Shown here in pieces: positions 45,858-54,684 of a stretch of 64,000 nt of DNA (the first letter of the stretch is position 1; each line of letters begins with the position of its first letter). The notes beneath the pieces were generated by a model, which saw only the letters and a program-made list of their open reading frames with translations, searched no databases and was not told where the DNA came from. The position numbers and the translations under genes are program-made. This stretch comes from Hydrogenophilales bacterium 16-64-46 (lineage in GTDB: Bacteria > Pseudomonadota > Gammaproteobacteria > Burkholderiales > Thiobacillaceae). The DNA lies in contig NCGY01000008.1 of the NCBI GenBank assembly GCA_002281775.1, forward strand, positions 63,425 through 127,424. The letters run 5' to 3'.

Positions 45858-47066
45858 ATGAAAACGATCTACTTCGATTACTCCGCCACCACCCCGGTCG
45901 ACCCGCGCGTTGCGGAAAAAATGATTCCCTACCTGGTCGAGGATTTCGGTAATCCGGCCTCGCGCTCCCACCCCTTTGGCTGGACCGCCGAAAAGGCGGT
46001 TGAAGAAGCGCGCGAGCAGGTCGCGCTGCTGGTCGGTGCCGACCCCAAGGAAATCGTCTTCACCTCGGGCGCGACCGAGTCGAACAACCTCGCCATCAAG
46101 GGCGCGGCTAACTTTTACGCCAGCACCAAGGGCAAGCACATCATCACGGTGATGACCGAGCACAAGGCTGTGCTCGACACCGTGCGCGAGATGGAGCGCC
46201 AGGGCTTCGAGGCGACGTATCTGCCGGTGCTGGAAAACGGTCTCATCGATTTGGAAGTCCTGCGCGCCGCGATGCGCCCGGATACCGTGCTGGTGTCGGT
46301 GATGGCGGTGAACAACGAAATCGGCGTGATTCAGGACATTGAAGCCATCGGCAAGCTGTGCCGCGAAAAAGGCGTGATTTTTCATGTCGATGCAGCGCAG
46401 GCGACCGGCAAGATGCCGATCAACCTCAAGACGCTGCCGGTCGATCTGATGTCGTTCTCGGCGCACAAGACCTATGGCCCCAAGGGCATCGGCGCGCTCT
46501 ACGTGCAGCGCAAACCGCGTATCCGTCTCGAAGCGCAGATGCACGGCGGCGGCCACGAGCGCGGCATGCGTTCGGGCACGCTGGCGACGCATCAGATCGT
46601 CGGCATGGGCGAGGCCTTCCGCATTGCCCGCGAAGAAATGGCGACCGAAAACGAGCGCATCCGCATGCTCCGCGATCGTCTCTACAACGGCCTCAAGGAC
46701 ATCGAAGAACTGCACCTGAACGGCGACGAAGAGCGCCGCGTACCGCACAACCTGAACGTCAGCTTCAACTTCGTCGAAGGCGAATCGCTGATCATGGCGA
46801 TCAAGGATCTGGCGGTGTCTTCCGGCTCGGCGTGTACTTCGGCGAGCCTGGAACCTTCTTACGTATTGCGCGCGCTCGGCCGTTCCGACGAACTCGCACA
46901 CAGCTCGATCCGCTTCTCGATCGGCCGGTTCACGACGGAACAGGAAGTCGATTACGCGATCAAACTCTTGCACGAAAAGATCGGCAAGCTCCGCGAACTC
47001 TCGCCGCTGTGGGAGATGTTCAAGGAAGGCATCGATCTGAATTCTGTGCAGTGGGCGGCACATTGA
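45858..47066 (+). CDS. iscS: cysteine desulfurase IscS
   Basis: 402 residues. PLP lysine is in [12 protein letters not shown], and the persulfide cysteine is in [21 protein letters not shown]-terminal [17 protein letters not shown] is canonical. It takes sulfur from cysteine for IscU and for tRNA thiolation. The ATG at 45858 is chosen because it begins the conserved N-terminus; an upstream in-frame ATG lies inside iscR. Confidence 0.98.
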   Translation: MKTIYFDYSATTPVDPRVAEKMIPYLVEDFGNPASRSHPFGWTAEKAVEEAREQVALLVGADPKEIVFTSGATESNNLAIKGAANFYASTKGKHIITVMTEHKAVLDTVREMERQGFEATYLPVLENGLIDLEVLRAAMRPDTVLVSVMAVNNEIGVIQDIEAIGKLCREKGVIFHVDAAQATGKMPINLKTLPVDLMSFSAHKTYGPKGIGALYVQRKPRIRLEAQMHGGGHERGMRSGTLATHQIVGMGEAFRIAREEMATENERIRMLRDRLYNGLKDIEELHLNGDEERRVPHNLNVSFNFVEGESLIMAIKDLAVSSGSACTSASLEPSYVLRALGRSDELAHSSIRFSIGRFTTEQEVDYAIKLLHEKIGKLRELSPLWEMFKEGIDLNSVQWAAH

Positions 47067-47070
47067 ACTG

Positions 47071-47211
47071 CAGGGGTTAGGAATTAGGAGCTAGGGATTA
47101 GGGAAAGCCGTGCGGCCAGAGGCCGCGCCAATTCAAAGGCGGCGCCGAATCAAAAGTGATGTGCGACACCGCAAACCCCCTAGCCCCTAACTCCTAGCCC
47201 CTAGCCCCTAA
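47071..47211 (+). repeat. paired-arm intergenic repeat, copy 2 (iscS-iscU)
   Basis: Left arm 47071-47103 (CAGGGGTTAGGAATTAGGAG and on) and right arm 47176-47211 (CCCCCTAGCCCCTAACTCC and on) are imperfect inverted repeats. The 72-base interior holds a small perfect stem GCGGCC-AGA-GGCCGC. Unlike copies 1 and 3, a normal AAGGAG ribosome site lies between the right arm and the next start (iscU). Confidence 0.8.
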
Positions 47212-47235
47212 CTAAGCGACTAAAAGGAGCAAACC

Positions 47236-47619
47236 ATGTCATACAGCGACAAACTTCTCGACCACTACGAAAACCCCCGTAACGTCGGCTCGTTCGACAA
47301 AACCGACGACGGCGTCGGCACCGGCATGGTCGGCGCGCCGGCCTGCGGCGACGTGATGAAATTGCAGATCAAGGTCGGTGCCGATGGTCTGATCGAAGAC
47401 GCCAAGTTCAAGACCTACGGCTGCGGCTCGGCGATTGCGTCAAGCTCGCTCGTGACCGAATGGGTCAAGGGCAAGACGCTCGACCAGGCGATGGAAATCA
47501 AGAACACGGCGATTGCCGAAGAACTCGCGCTGCCGCCGGTCAAGATCCACTGCTCGATTCTCGCCGAAGACGCGATCAAGGCAGCGGTCGCCGACTACAA
47601 AGCGAAGAAAGGGCTTTGA
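47236..47619 (+). CDS. iscU: iron-sulfur cluster scaffold IscU
   Basis: 127 residues. Cluster ligands are in GAPACGDVM, FKTYGCGSAIASSS and KIHCSILAEDAI (which also holds the HscA-binding LPPVK, as ELALPPVKIHC). It assembles the nascent cluster with sulfur from IscS. AAGGAG lies upstream. The intact LPPVK motif matters because hscA in this operon is broken. Confidence 0.98.
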   Translation: MSYSDKLLDHYENPRNVGSFDKTDDGVGTGMVGAPACGDVMKLQIKVGADGLIEDAKFKTYGCGSAIASSSLVTEWVKGKTLDQAMEIKNTAIAEELALPPVKIHCSILAEDAIKAAVADYKAKKGL

Positions 47620-47622
47620 ATC

Positions 47623-47946
47623 ATGGCCGTCACCCTGTCTGAACGCGCCGCCACCCACGTTTCCAATTACCTGGCCAAACGCGGCAAAGGCGTTGGCATT
47701 CGTCTGGGCGTGCGCACCACCGGGTGCTCGGGCATGGCCTACAAGCTCGAATTCGCCGACGCCACGCCCGAAGGCGACGAGCAGTTCGAAAGTTTCGGCG
47801 TCAAGGTGTTCGTCGATCCGAAGAGCTTGCCCTACATCGACGGCACGGAACTCGACTACGCCCGCGAAGGCCTGAACGAAGGCTTCAAGTTCAACAACCC
47901 GAACGTGAAGAACGAGTGCGGGTGCGGCGAGTCGTTTAACGTTTGA
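47623..47946 (+). CDS. iscA: A-type iron-sulfur carrier IscA
   Basis: 107 residues. The three ligand cysteines are in [13 protein letters not shown] and NECGCGESF. It delivers iron or clusters to targets. It starts 3 bases after iscU. Confidence 0.97.
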   Translation: MAVTLSERAATHVSNYLAKRGKGVGIRLGVRTTGCSGMAYKLEFADATPEGDEQFESFGVKVFVDPKSLPYIDGTELDYAREGLNEGFKFNNPNVKNECGCGESFNV

Positions 47947-47951
47947 ATTGG

Positions 47952-48050
47952 CAGGGGGTAGGGGCCGGGATTCAGGGGGCAGGGAGTTCGGCGCGGAATC
48001 AGGTGCCGCACGACTCCCCCTGAATCCCGAATCCTGACCCCCGACCCCTG
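47952..48050 (+). repeat. paired-arm intergenic repeat, copy 3 (iscA-hscB)
   Basis: Left arm 47952-47987 (CAGGGGGTAGGGGCCGGGAT and on) and right arm 48013-48050 (ACTCCCCCTGAATCCCGAAT and on) are inverted repeats around a 25-base interior. The right arm ends two bases before the hscB ATG, leaving no room for a Shine-Dalgarno sequence. Confidence 0.8.
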
Positions 48051-48052
48051 AA

Positions 48053-48571
48053 ATGCAAAGCCACTTCGACCTCTTCCACCTGCCCGCGACCTACGCCATC
48101 GACCGCGACAAGCTCGACGTGGCCTACCGGGAACTGCAAAACACCGTCCACCCGGATCGTTTCGCGGCCAAGACCGAAGCCGAGCAGCGCGTGGCGATGC
48201 AGTGGGCGACGCAGGCGAACGAGGCTTACCAGACGCTCAAGCACCCGGTGAATCGCGGCGTGTACTTGCTGAAACTGCAAGGCATCGACGCGCTCGACGC
48301 GATGAACACGCAGATGGCACCGGCTTTTCTCATGCAGCAGATGGAATGGCGCGAAGCGATTGACGACGCCCGCGCTGCCAAGAGCGTAGCTGCGCTCGAC
48401 AGTCTCACCGCCGAACTGCGCGCCGCGCACCGCCGTATCGAAGCCGAACTCGGCGTGCTGCTGGATGACGCGAAAGACTTGGATGCTGCGCGCGAAACCG
48501 TGCGCCAGCTGCGTTTCATGGACAAGCTGCTCGCCGAAGTCGGCGAGGTTTACGAAGACATCGAGGCGTGA
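48053..48571 (+). CDS. hscB: co-chaperone HscB
   Basis: 172 residues. An N-terminal J domain (HFDLFHLPATYAIDRDKLDV) contains the HPD motif in TVHPDRF, followed by the C-terminal IscU-binding helical domain. It brings IscU to HscA and stimulates ATP hydrolysis. The HPD motif is intact although its partner hscA is disrupted. No ribosome-binding site is visible. Confidence 0.96.
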   Translation: MQSHFDLFHLPATYAIDRDKLDVAYRELQNTVHPDRFAAKTEAEQRVAMQWATQANEAYQTLKHPVNRGVYLLKLQGIDALDAMNTQMAPAFLMQQMEWREAIDDARAAKSVAALDSLTAELRAAHRRIEAELGVLLDDAKDLDAARETVRQLRFMDKLLAEVGEVYEDIEA

Positions 48572-48616
48572 AGCGCTGAACCCGCCTTGCGCCTGACCCC
48601 TCACCCCTTACGCTCA

Positions 48617-50342
48617 ATGGCTCTCCTGCAAATCTCCGAACCCGGCATGTCCACCGCGCCGCACCAGCACCGGCTGGCGGTCGGTATCGACCTCGGCACG
48701 ACCAATTCGCTGGTCGCCACTGTGCGCTCGGCGCTGGCCGTCGTGATCGACGACTGGCTTGGCCGACATCAAGGACGCCGCCAGTTCGCCGTACCAGTTC
48801 GTCGACGCGCCAGGCATGGTGCAGATCAAGACCGTCGCCGGGACCAAGAGCCCGGTCGAAGTCTCGGCAGAAATCCTGAAAGTGCTGCGCGCGCGCGCCG
48901 AGGCCGCGCTCGGCGGCGAGCTGGTCGGCGCAGTCATTACCGTGCCCGCGTATTTCGACGACGCGCAGCGTCAGGCGACCAAGGACGCGGCGCAACTCGC
49001 GGGCCTGAACGTGCTGCGTTTGCTCAACGAGCCGACTGCGGCGGCGATTGCCTACGGGCTGGATAACGCCTCCGAGGGCGTGTACGCCGTTTACGATCTG
49101 GGCGGTGGGACGTTTGATATTTCGATCCTGAAATTGTCCAAAGGCGTGTTCGAAGTGCTCGCCACCAACGGCGATTCCGCACTCGGCGGCGACGACTTTG
49201 ACCAGCGCGTGTTCTGCTGGATGGTCGAGCAGGGACGATTTGAGCCGCTCTCCGCAGGCGACACCCGCCTGCTCCTGACCCGCGCGCGCGACGTCAAAGA
49301 AACCCTGACCGAGCATGAAGAGACACGCGTCACCGTCGTGCTCTCGACCGGCGAAATGCTCGACGCGACGCTCACGCAGGCCGAGTTCAACGCGATGACC
49401 GCGCACCTCGTTAACAAGACGCTCGCGCCGACGCGCAAGGCACTACGCGACGCCGGGCTCGCGGTCGACGAGATCAAGGGCGTCGTCATGGTCGGCGGCT
49501 CGACGCGGATGCCGTGCGTGCGCCACGCCGTCGCCGAATTTTTCGGCCAGACCCCGCTCACCAACCTTGACCCCGACAAGGTCGTCGCTTTGGGTGCTGC
49601 GATGCAGGCCGACATCCTCGCCGGTAACCGCGCGGGTGACGACTGGCTGCTGCTCGACGTGATTCCGTTGTCGTTGGGTCTGGAGACGATGGGCGGACTC
49701 ACCGAAAAAGTCATCCCGCGCAACACCACGATCCCGACCGCGCGCGCGCAGGATTTCACCACCTTCAAGGACGGCCAGACCGCGATGAGCGTGCACGTGC
49801 TGCAAGGCGAACGCGAACTCGCGGTCGATTGCCGCTCGCTCGCGCGCTTTGAATTGCGTGGCATTCCGCCGATGGTCGCGGGCGCGGCGCGCATCCGCGT
49901 CACCTTCCAGGTCGACGCCGATGGCCTGCTGTCAGTGTCGGCGCGCGAGCAGAGCACCGGTGTCGAAGCCGCAGTGCAGGTCAAGCCGTCGTATGGCCTG
50001 GCCGACGAGGAAATCACCCGCATGTTGAAAGACGCGTTCACACACGCGAAAGACGACATGCGCGCGCGCGCTTTGAACGAGCAGCTGGTTGACGCGCAAG
50101 GGTTGATCGCCGCGACGCGCGCCGCGATGGCGGAAGACGGCGCGCTGCTGTCCGACGAAGAAACCACTGCCATCGAGGCGGCGATCACCGACCTTGAAAA
50201 CCTCATGGCCGGCACCGATCATTCCGCCGTGAAACGCGGCATCGAAGCGCTCAACGCCGCGTCGACTGAATTCGCCCAGCGCCGCATGGATCGCAACGTC
50301 CGTCGCGCGATGGCCGGGCAGAAACTCGAAACCTTTGGCTGA
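48617..50342 (+). pseudogene. hscA: hscA, disrupted by internal deletion and frameshift
   Basis: The 5' part reads [20 protein letters not shown], then [16 protein letters not shown], in one frame. After about VVIDD (near 48752) homology jumps to [15 protein letters not shown] in another frame, which is then intact to [13 protein letters not shown]. About 45 residues (roughly 130-140 bases) of nucleotide-binding domain are missing, including the segment with the family KRLMGR motif whose lysine corresponds to catalytic Lys70 of DnaK. HscA is the Hsp70 that releases clusters from IscU. From a TTG at 48759 a 527-residue fragment could be made, but it lacks the phosphate-1 loop. A real mutation or an assembly collapse are both possible. 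Confidence 0.85.
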
Positions 50343-50356
50343 CTGAACCCTTGACC

Positions 50357-51130
50357 ATGCTCAACGACGCCTTCATCGAATCCCTCCGGGTCAAGCTCGA
50401 AGCGCACCCGATCTATGCCGCCGTGCAGACGCCGGACGATCTGCGCGTGTTCATGCAGCATCACGTCTACTCGGTGTGGGATTTCATGTCGCTCATCAAA
50501 TACCTGCAGAACGAAGTCGCGCCCGCGCGCTGGCCGTGGACGCCACGCGGTGACGCCTCGGTCGCGCGTTTCATCAACGAGCTGGTGCTCGAAGAAGAGA
50601 CCGACATCGCCCTGCCGGGGCAGACCGGGCACACTAGCCATTTCCTGCTGTATCTGGCTGCCATGCGTGAAATCGGTGCGGATGCCGACACCCCGGCACG
50701 CTTCGTCGACACGGTGGCGGCAGCCGGCATCGACGTTGCCCTCGGCAGTGGGCTGGCTCCGGCACCGTCGGCTGCCTTTACCCGCACCACCTTCGATTTT
50801 CTCGCCAGCGGCAAACCGCACACAGTTGCTGCCGCGCTGGCGCTGGGGCGCGAGCACGTCATTCCCTCGATGTTCCGCGCCTTCCTCTCGCGCATGGCGG
50901 TGACCGAGGCGCAGGCACCGAGCTTCCACTATTACCTCAACCGTCACGTACACCTCGACGAGGATTTCCACGCCCCCCTGTCGCTGCGCCTGCTCGCTGC
51001 GCTGTGCGATGGCCAGGATACCCGCTGGCGCGAGGCGGAGGTCGCTGCGGAAGCGGCCGTCCAAGCCCGACTCCATTTCTGGGACGGCGTCCTCGCCGCC
51101 CTACCCAGTCAACACTCCCAGGCCGCCTGA
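50357..51130 (+). CDS. DUF3050 family protein (haem-oxygenase-like fold)
   Basis: About 257 residues. Histidine- and acid-rich helices resemble the haem-oxygenase-like superfamily: FMQHHVYSVWDFM (about residue 34), VLEEETDIALPG, and FHYYLNRHVHLDEDFHAP near residue 195. The spacing suggests a metal site of the diiron-oxidase type, but this is inference. The start is the ATG at 50357 (a TTG at 50351 is possible). It sits between hscA and fdx, inside the isc operon, with tight spacing on both sides, so it is co-expressed with Fe-S assembly. Function unknown. Confidence 0.75.
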   Translation: MLNDAFIESLRVKLEAHPIYAAVQTPDDLRVFMQHHVYSVWDFMSLIKYLQNEVAPARWPWTPRGDASVARFINELVLEEETDIALPGQTGHTSHFLLYLAAMREIGADADTPARFVDTVAAAGIDVALGSGLAPAPSAAFTRTTFDFLASGKPHTVAAALALGREHVIPSMFRAFLSRMAVTEAQAPSFHYYLNRHVHLDEDFHAPLSLRLLAALCDGQDTRWREAEVAAEAAVQARLHFWDGVLAALPSQHSQAA

Positions 51131-51133
51131 CCC

Positions 51134-51472
51134 ATGCCCCAACTCATCGTTCTCCCCCACGTCGAACTCTGCCCGGAAGGTACCGTCATCGAGGCCACCC
51201 CCGGCGAGACGATCTGCAACACCCTGCTCGCCAACGGCGTGGAAATTGACCACGCCTGCGAGAAATCCTGTGCTTGCACCACCTGCCACGTCATCGTGCG
51301 CGAAGGCTTCGATTCGCTCGAACCCTCATCCGAACTCGAGGACGATTTCCTCGACAAGGCCTGGGGGCTGGAGCCGACCTCGCGCCTGTCGTGCCAGGCC
51401 AAAGTTGCTGACGCCGATCTGGTGATCGAGATTCCGAAATACACCATCAACATGGTGAAAGAAGGGCATTGA
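51134..51472 (+). CDS. fdx: [2Fe-2S] ferredoxin of the isc operon
   Basis: 112 residues. Adrenodoxin-type ligands are in CEKSCACTTCHV with a fourth cysteine in RLSCQAKV. It supplies electrons for cluster assembly on IscU. It starts 3 bases after the DUF3050 gene. Confidence 0.96.
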   Translation: MPQLIVLPHVELCPEGTVIEATPGETICNTLLANGVEIDHACEKSCACTTCHVIVREGFDSLEPSSELEDDFLDKAWGLEPTSRLSCQAKVADADLVIEIPKYTINMVKEGH

Positions 51473-51491
51473 TTTTGAATAGGACACAGCC

Positions 51492-51686
51492 ATGAAGTGG
51501 ACCGATACCCTCGACATTGCCATCGAGCTGGCAGAAGCGCATCCCGAGATCGACCCTCGCACCCTCCGCTTTACCGACCTGCATCGCTGGGTGATGGAAC
51601 TGCCGGACTTCGACGACGACCCCAATCATTCCGGCGAAAAAATCCTCGAAGCCATCCAGATGGCCTGGATCGACGAACTATCCTGA
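51492..51686 (+). CDS. iscX: IscX (YfhJ) Fe-S assembly modulator
   Basis: 64 residues, mostly acidic: MKWTDTLDIAIELAEAHPEI, then LPDFDDDPNHSGEKILEAIQ. It binds IscS and iron and modulates the desulfurase. It is the last gene of the isc operon; a GC-rich imperfect stem just downstream could terminate it, but no T-run is present. Confidence 0.95.
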   Translation: MKWTDTLDIAIELAEAHPEIDPRTLRFTDLHRWVMELPDFDDDPNHSGEKILEAIQMAWIDELS

Positions 51687-51775
51687 ACCTGCCGCCGCGC
51701 GCCTGAGGGCCTGCGGCTTCGTGCTAGACTGCCCCGCAAACCAAGACAGGCAACGAGTCAGGCAGCGAGGCAGGC

Positions 51776-52612
51776 ATGGCCGAGGAGAACGATCTTTCCC
51801 GTACCGAACCGGCAAGCGCAAAACGCTTGCAGGCGGCGCGCCGTGCCGGCGACGTGCCGCGTTCCGTCGAATGGTCTGCCTGGCTGGGCTTGCTCGCCGG
51901 CGTGGGGGCTTTGCTCTGGCTTGGCCCCCGCCTTTTCACCTCGCTGACCACGCTCATCCGGGTGGGCTTGCAGCAGGCCGCGCAGCCGGGCCTGGCGCTC
52001 GCTCAGGATTCCCCGCTCTATCCCGCTCTGGCGGCCACATTCTGGGCCGCCCTGCCGTTGTTCGGCCTGGTGTTTGCCGCCGGTGTGCTCGCGCCGCTGC
52101 TGCTTTCCGGCTGGACAGCCTCGCCCGAAGCCACGCGCATGGATGCGTCTCAGCTCCGCCCCTTCAAGGCATTCACGCGGCTCTTTTCCGTCGACGGCGG
52201 GTTTGACGGCGCGCTGGCCCTGCTGAAGTGGTTGCTGGTGCTGGGCGCGCTGGTGTGGATGGCGACGTCATTGCCCGGCGTGACGGATGGCGCACACGAT
52301 TTCGGCCAGACGGCAGCCTGGCTGGGTCGGGGCCTGATCACGCTGGTGGCGGCGCTGGCGCTGGCGGCCGCGACGGACGCCGGCTGGCGCTGGTGGCGCT
52401 ACCTGCGTCGCCATGCGATGACCTGGCAGGAGGTGCTGGCCGAGGCGCGCGAATCCGAAGTCAGCCCCGAGGTGCGCGCGCGGTTGCGCGGCAGGCAGCA
52501 ACAGGCGGGACAGGGGGGGGCTGGGTCCAAGACGCGCCCTCAACCTAACCCTCTCCCAGAGGGAGAGGGGACAAAAGTTATGCCCAGAACGATTAACGAG
52601 GTGATCGGTTGA
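51776..52612 (+). CDS. flhB: truncated flagellar export protein FlhB (membrane domain only)
   Basis: 278 residues against about 350-390 for the family. N-terminal EENDLSRTEPASAKRLQAAR and four membrane helices (about 35-55, 85-110, 140-165, 180-203) are normal. The cytoplasmic linker runs to SPEVRARLRGRQQQ (about residue 243). Sequence then becomes unrelated (GQGGAGSKTRPQPNPLPEGE and on) and stops after VIG. The whole C-terminal domain with the autocleaved NPTH site, needed for the export specificity switch, is missing. The junction coincides with a palindromic repeat at 52549-52569. GAGG lies upstream of the ATG. Confidence 0.85.
   Translation: MAEENDLSRTEPASAKRLQAARRAGDVPRSVEWSAWLGLLAGVGALLWLGPRLFTSLTTLIRVGLQQAAQPGLALAQDSPLYPALAATFWAALPLFGLVFAAGVLAPLLLSGWTASPEATRMDASQLRPFKAFTRLFSVDGGFDGALALLKWLLVLGALVWMATSLPGVTDGAHDFGQTAAWLGRGLITLVAALALAAATDAGWRWWRYLRRHAMTWQEVLAEARESEVSPEVRARLRGRQQQAGQGGAGSKTRPQPNPLPEGEGTKVMPRTINEVIG
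52549..52569 (+). repeat. palindromic repeat at the flhB truncation
   Basis: CCCTCTCCC and GGGAGAGGG are perfect 9-base complements around AGA. The resulting peptide (NPLPEGEG) is characteristic of intergenic palindromes of this type read through as protein. It lies at the point where FlhB homology has ended and before the flhA start. Confidence 0.8.
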
Positions 52613-54684
52613 ACCCGCCCGGCCAGCTGGCGCTCGGCATGCCCTTCAACCGGCTGGCGGTGCCGCTCCTGGTGCTGCTGATCCTCGCGATGATGGTGCT
52701 GCCGCTGCCCACCTTCATGCTCGACGTGCTGTTCACGCTCAACATCGCGCTGGCGATGATCGTGCTGCTGGTGAGCCTGAATGCGCGGCGGCCGCTGGAT
52801 TTTTCGGTGTTCCCCACGGTGCTGCTGCTCACCACGCTGCTGCGCCTGTCGCTCAACGTCGCCTCGACCCGTATCATCCTCATGCAGGGGCACACCGGCC
52901 CCGACGCGGCGGGCAAGGTGATCGAGTCCTTCGGCAATTTCCTCGTCGGCGGCAACATCGCCGTCGGTTTGGTGGTCTTCCTCATACTCGTCATCATCAA
53001 TTTTGTCGTCATCACCAAGGGGGCAGGGCGCATCGCCGAGGTGGCCGCGCGCTTCACCCTGGACTCGATGCCGGGCAAGCAGCTGGCGGTGGACGCCGAC
53101 CTGCAGGCAGGGTTCATCAATGAAGGCGAAGCCCGCAGCCGCCGGGCCGACATCGGCCGCGAAGCCGACTTCTACGGGGCGATGGACGGTGCGTCCAAAT
53201 TCGTCCGGGGTGACGCCGTGGCGGGGCTCATCATTCTTCTGGTCAATCTCGTCGGCGGCGTCGCCGTAGGCCTGCTGCAGCACGATCTCGGCGTGTCCGA
53301 AGCGCTTGGGCGCTATGCGCTGCTGACCGTGGGCGATGGCCTCGTCACCCAGATCCCTGCGCTCATCATCTCGACCGCGGCAGGCATTGTGGTGAGCCGG
53401 GCGTCGTCCGAGCAGGATCTGTCGCGCGAGTTTTCCACCCAGGTCTTTGGCCGGCCACAGACGCTCTTCGTCGCCGCAGCAGTGTTGGGCGTGCTGGGCC
53501 TGATTCCCGGCACGCCGCATCTGGCCTTTCTGAGCATTGCTGTCGTGCTGGCTGGCCTGGGCGGGTGGATAGGCCGCCGCCGTCCGGCAGTGCGGGATGT
53601 GGAGTTGCTGGACGAGGAAGACGTGGTGCCCACACCGGTCGACGTCACCTGGGATGACATCCCGCCGGTGGATGTGCTCGCGCTCGAAGTCGGCTACCGG
53701 CTGATTCCGCTGGTCGACCGCAACCAGGGCGGGGCAGCGCTCGCGCGCATTACCGAGGCACGCCGCCGGTTCGCCGCCGACATGGGCCTGGTGGTGCCGC
53801 TCATCCGCGTGCGCGACAACCTGGATCTCAAGCCCAATATCTATCGCATCACGCTCAAGGGCGTGGATGTTGCACACGGCGACATGCCCAACGGCCATGC
53901 GCTCGCGGTGGACATGGGCGAGGTTCTGGGGCGGCTGGACGGCGCGCCGGGCGTCGACCCGCTGACCGGCCTGGCCGGTGTGTGGATTGAGGCCGGGCGG
54001 GAAGAGGAAGCCGAACTGCGCGGCTTTGTGGTGTTGCAGCCGCAGGACGTCATCGCCCGGCAGGTCGAGGCGGTATTCCGGCAACACGCGCCCGAACTGC
54101 TGGGCCGCACCGAGGTCCAGCAGCTGCTCGACACCCTGTCGCGCACCCATCCGGGCCTGGTCGAGGACGTGACGCCGCGCCATCTGCCGCTGACCACCGT
54201 GCAGGCGATCCTGCAGCAGCTCATCGCCGAGAACGTGTCGATCCGCGATACCCGCACGCTGTTCGAAACCCTGGCGGCGCGCGCGGCCAAAACGCAGGCG
54301 GTCGACGAACTGGTCGAAACCGTGCGTGCCGCACTCGGCCGCAGCATCGTCGACCGGTTGTTCGAAGGCAGCGATACGCTGAATGTGATGGGCCTGTCGG
54401 CGGCCACCGAGTCGCGCTTGCTCGCCGAAATGGGCGACGAAGGCGAGGCGCTGCTCTCGCCCGCCACGCTGGATGCCCTGAACGAGGCCGCCGAGCGTGC
54501 GCTGGCCGAACAGCAGGCTGAAGGCCATCCCCCGGTGCTGCTCACGTCGCCCGGCCTGCGCGCAATCCTGTCTCGCCTGCTGCGGCGCAACCTGCCGCGG
54601 CTGTCGGTACTTGCCTACGCCGAGGTGCCTGCCGATAAAATGGTGCGCATGACGAGCGAACTTGCCATCGAGGCCGGCGCATGA
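52609..54684 (+). CDS. flhA: flagellar export apparatus protein FlhA
   Basis: 691 residues, full length. Eight N-terminal membrane helices contain the FHIPEP region, visible as SVFPTVLLLTTLLRLSLNVA and READFYGAMDGASKFVRGDA. A large cytoplasmic export-gate domain follows from about residue 330 (the linker ELLDEEDVVPTPV, then LEVGYRLIPLVD). The TTG start at 52609 overlaps the flhB stop; ATG at 52639 is an alternative. Proton-coupled export gate. Confidence 0.95.
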   Translation: MNPPGQLALGMPFNRLAVPLLVLLILAMMVLPLPTFMLDVLFTLNIALAMIVLLVSLNARRPLDFSVFPTVLLLTTLLRLSLNVASTRIILMQGHTGPDAAGKVIESFGNFLVGGNIAVGLVVFLILVIINFVVITKGAGRIAEVAARFTLDSMPGKQLAVDADLQAGFINEGEARSRRADIGREADFYGAMDGASKFVRGDAVAGLIILLVNLVGGVAVGLLQHDLGVSEALGRYALLTVGDGLVTQIPALIISTAAGIVVSRASSEQDLSREFSTQVFGRPQTLFVAAAVLGVLGLIPGTPHLAFLSIAVVLAGLGGWIGRRRPAVRDVELLDEEDVVPTPVDVTWDDIPPVDVLALEVGYRLIPLVDRNQGGAALARITEARRRFAADMGLVVPLIRVRDNLDLKPNIYRITLKGVDVAHGDMPNGHALAVDMGEVLGRLDGAPGVDPLTGLAGVWIEAGREEEAELRGFVVLQPQDVIARQVEAVFRQHAPELLGRTEVQQLLDTLSRTHPGLVEDVTPRHLPLTTVQAILQQLIAENVSIRDTRTLFETLAARAAKTQAVDELVETVRAALGRSIVDRLFEGSDTLNVMGLSAATESRLLAEMGDEGEALLSPATLDALNEAAERALAEQQAEGHPPVLLTSPGLRAILSRLLRRNLPRLSVLAYAEVPADKMVRMTSELAIEAGA

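Noticed and set aside
48700..48800. Programmed ribosomal frameshift in hscA
   Set aside because: A frameshift alone cannot explain the junction, because about 45 conserved residues are absent from all frames. A deletion or assembly collapse fits better.
51687..51775. Terminator after iscX
   Set aside because: The GC-rich stem is imperfect and has no T-run, so no confident call is made.
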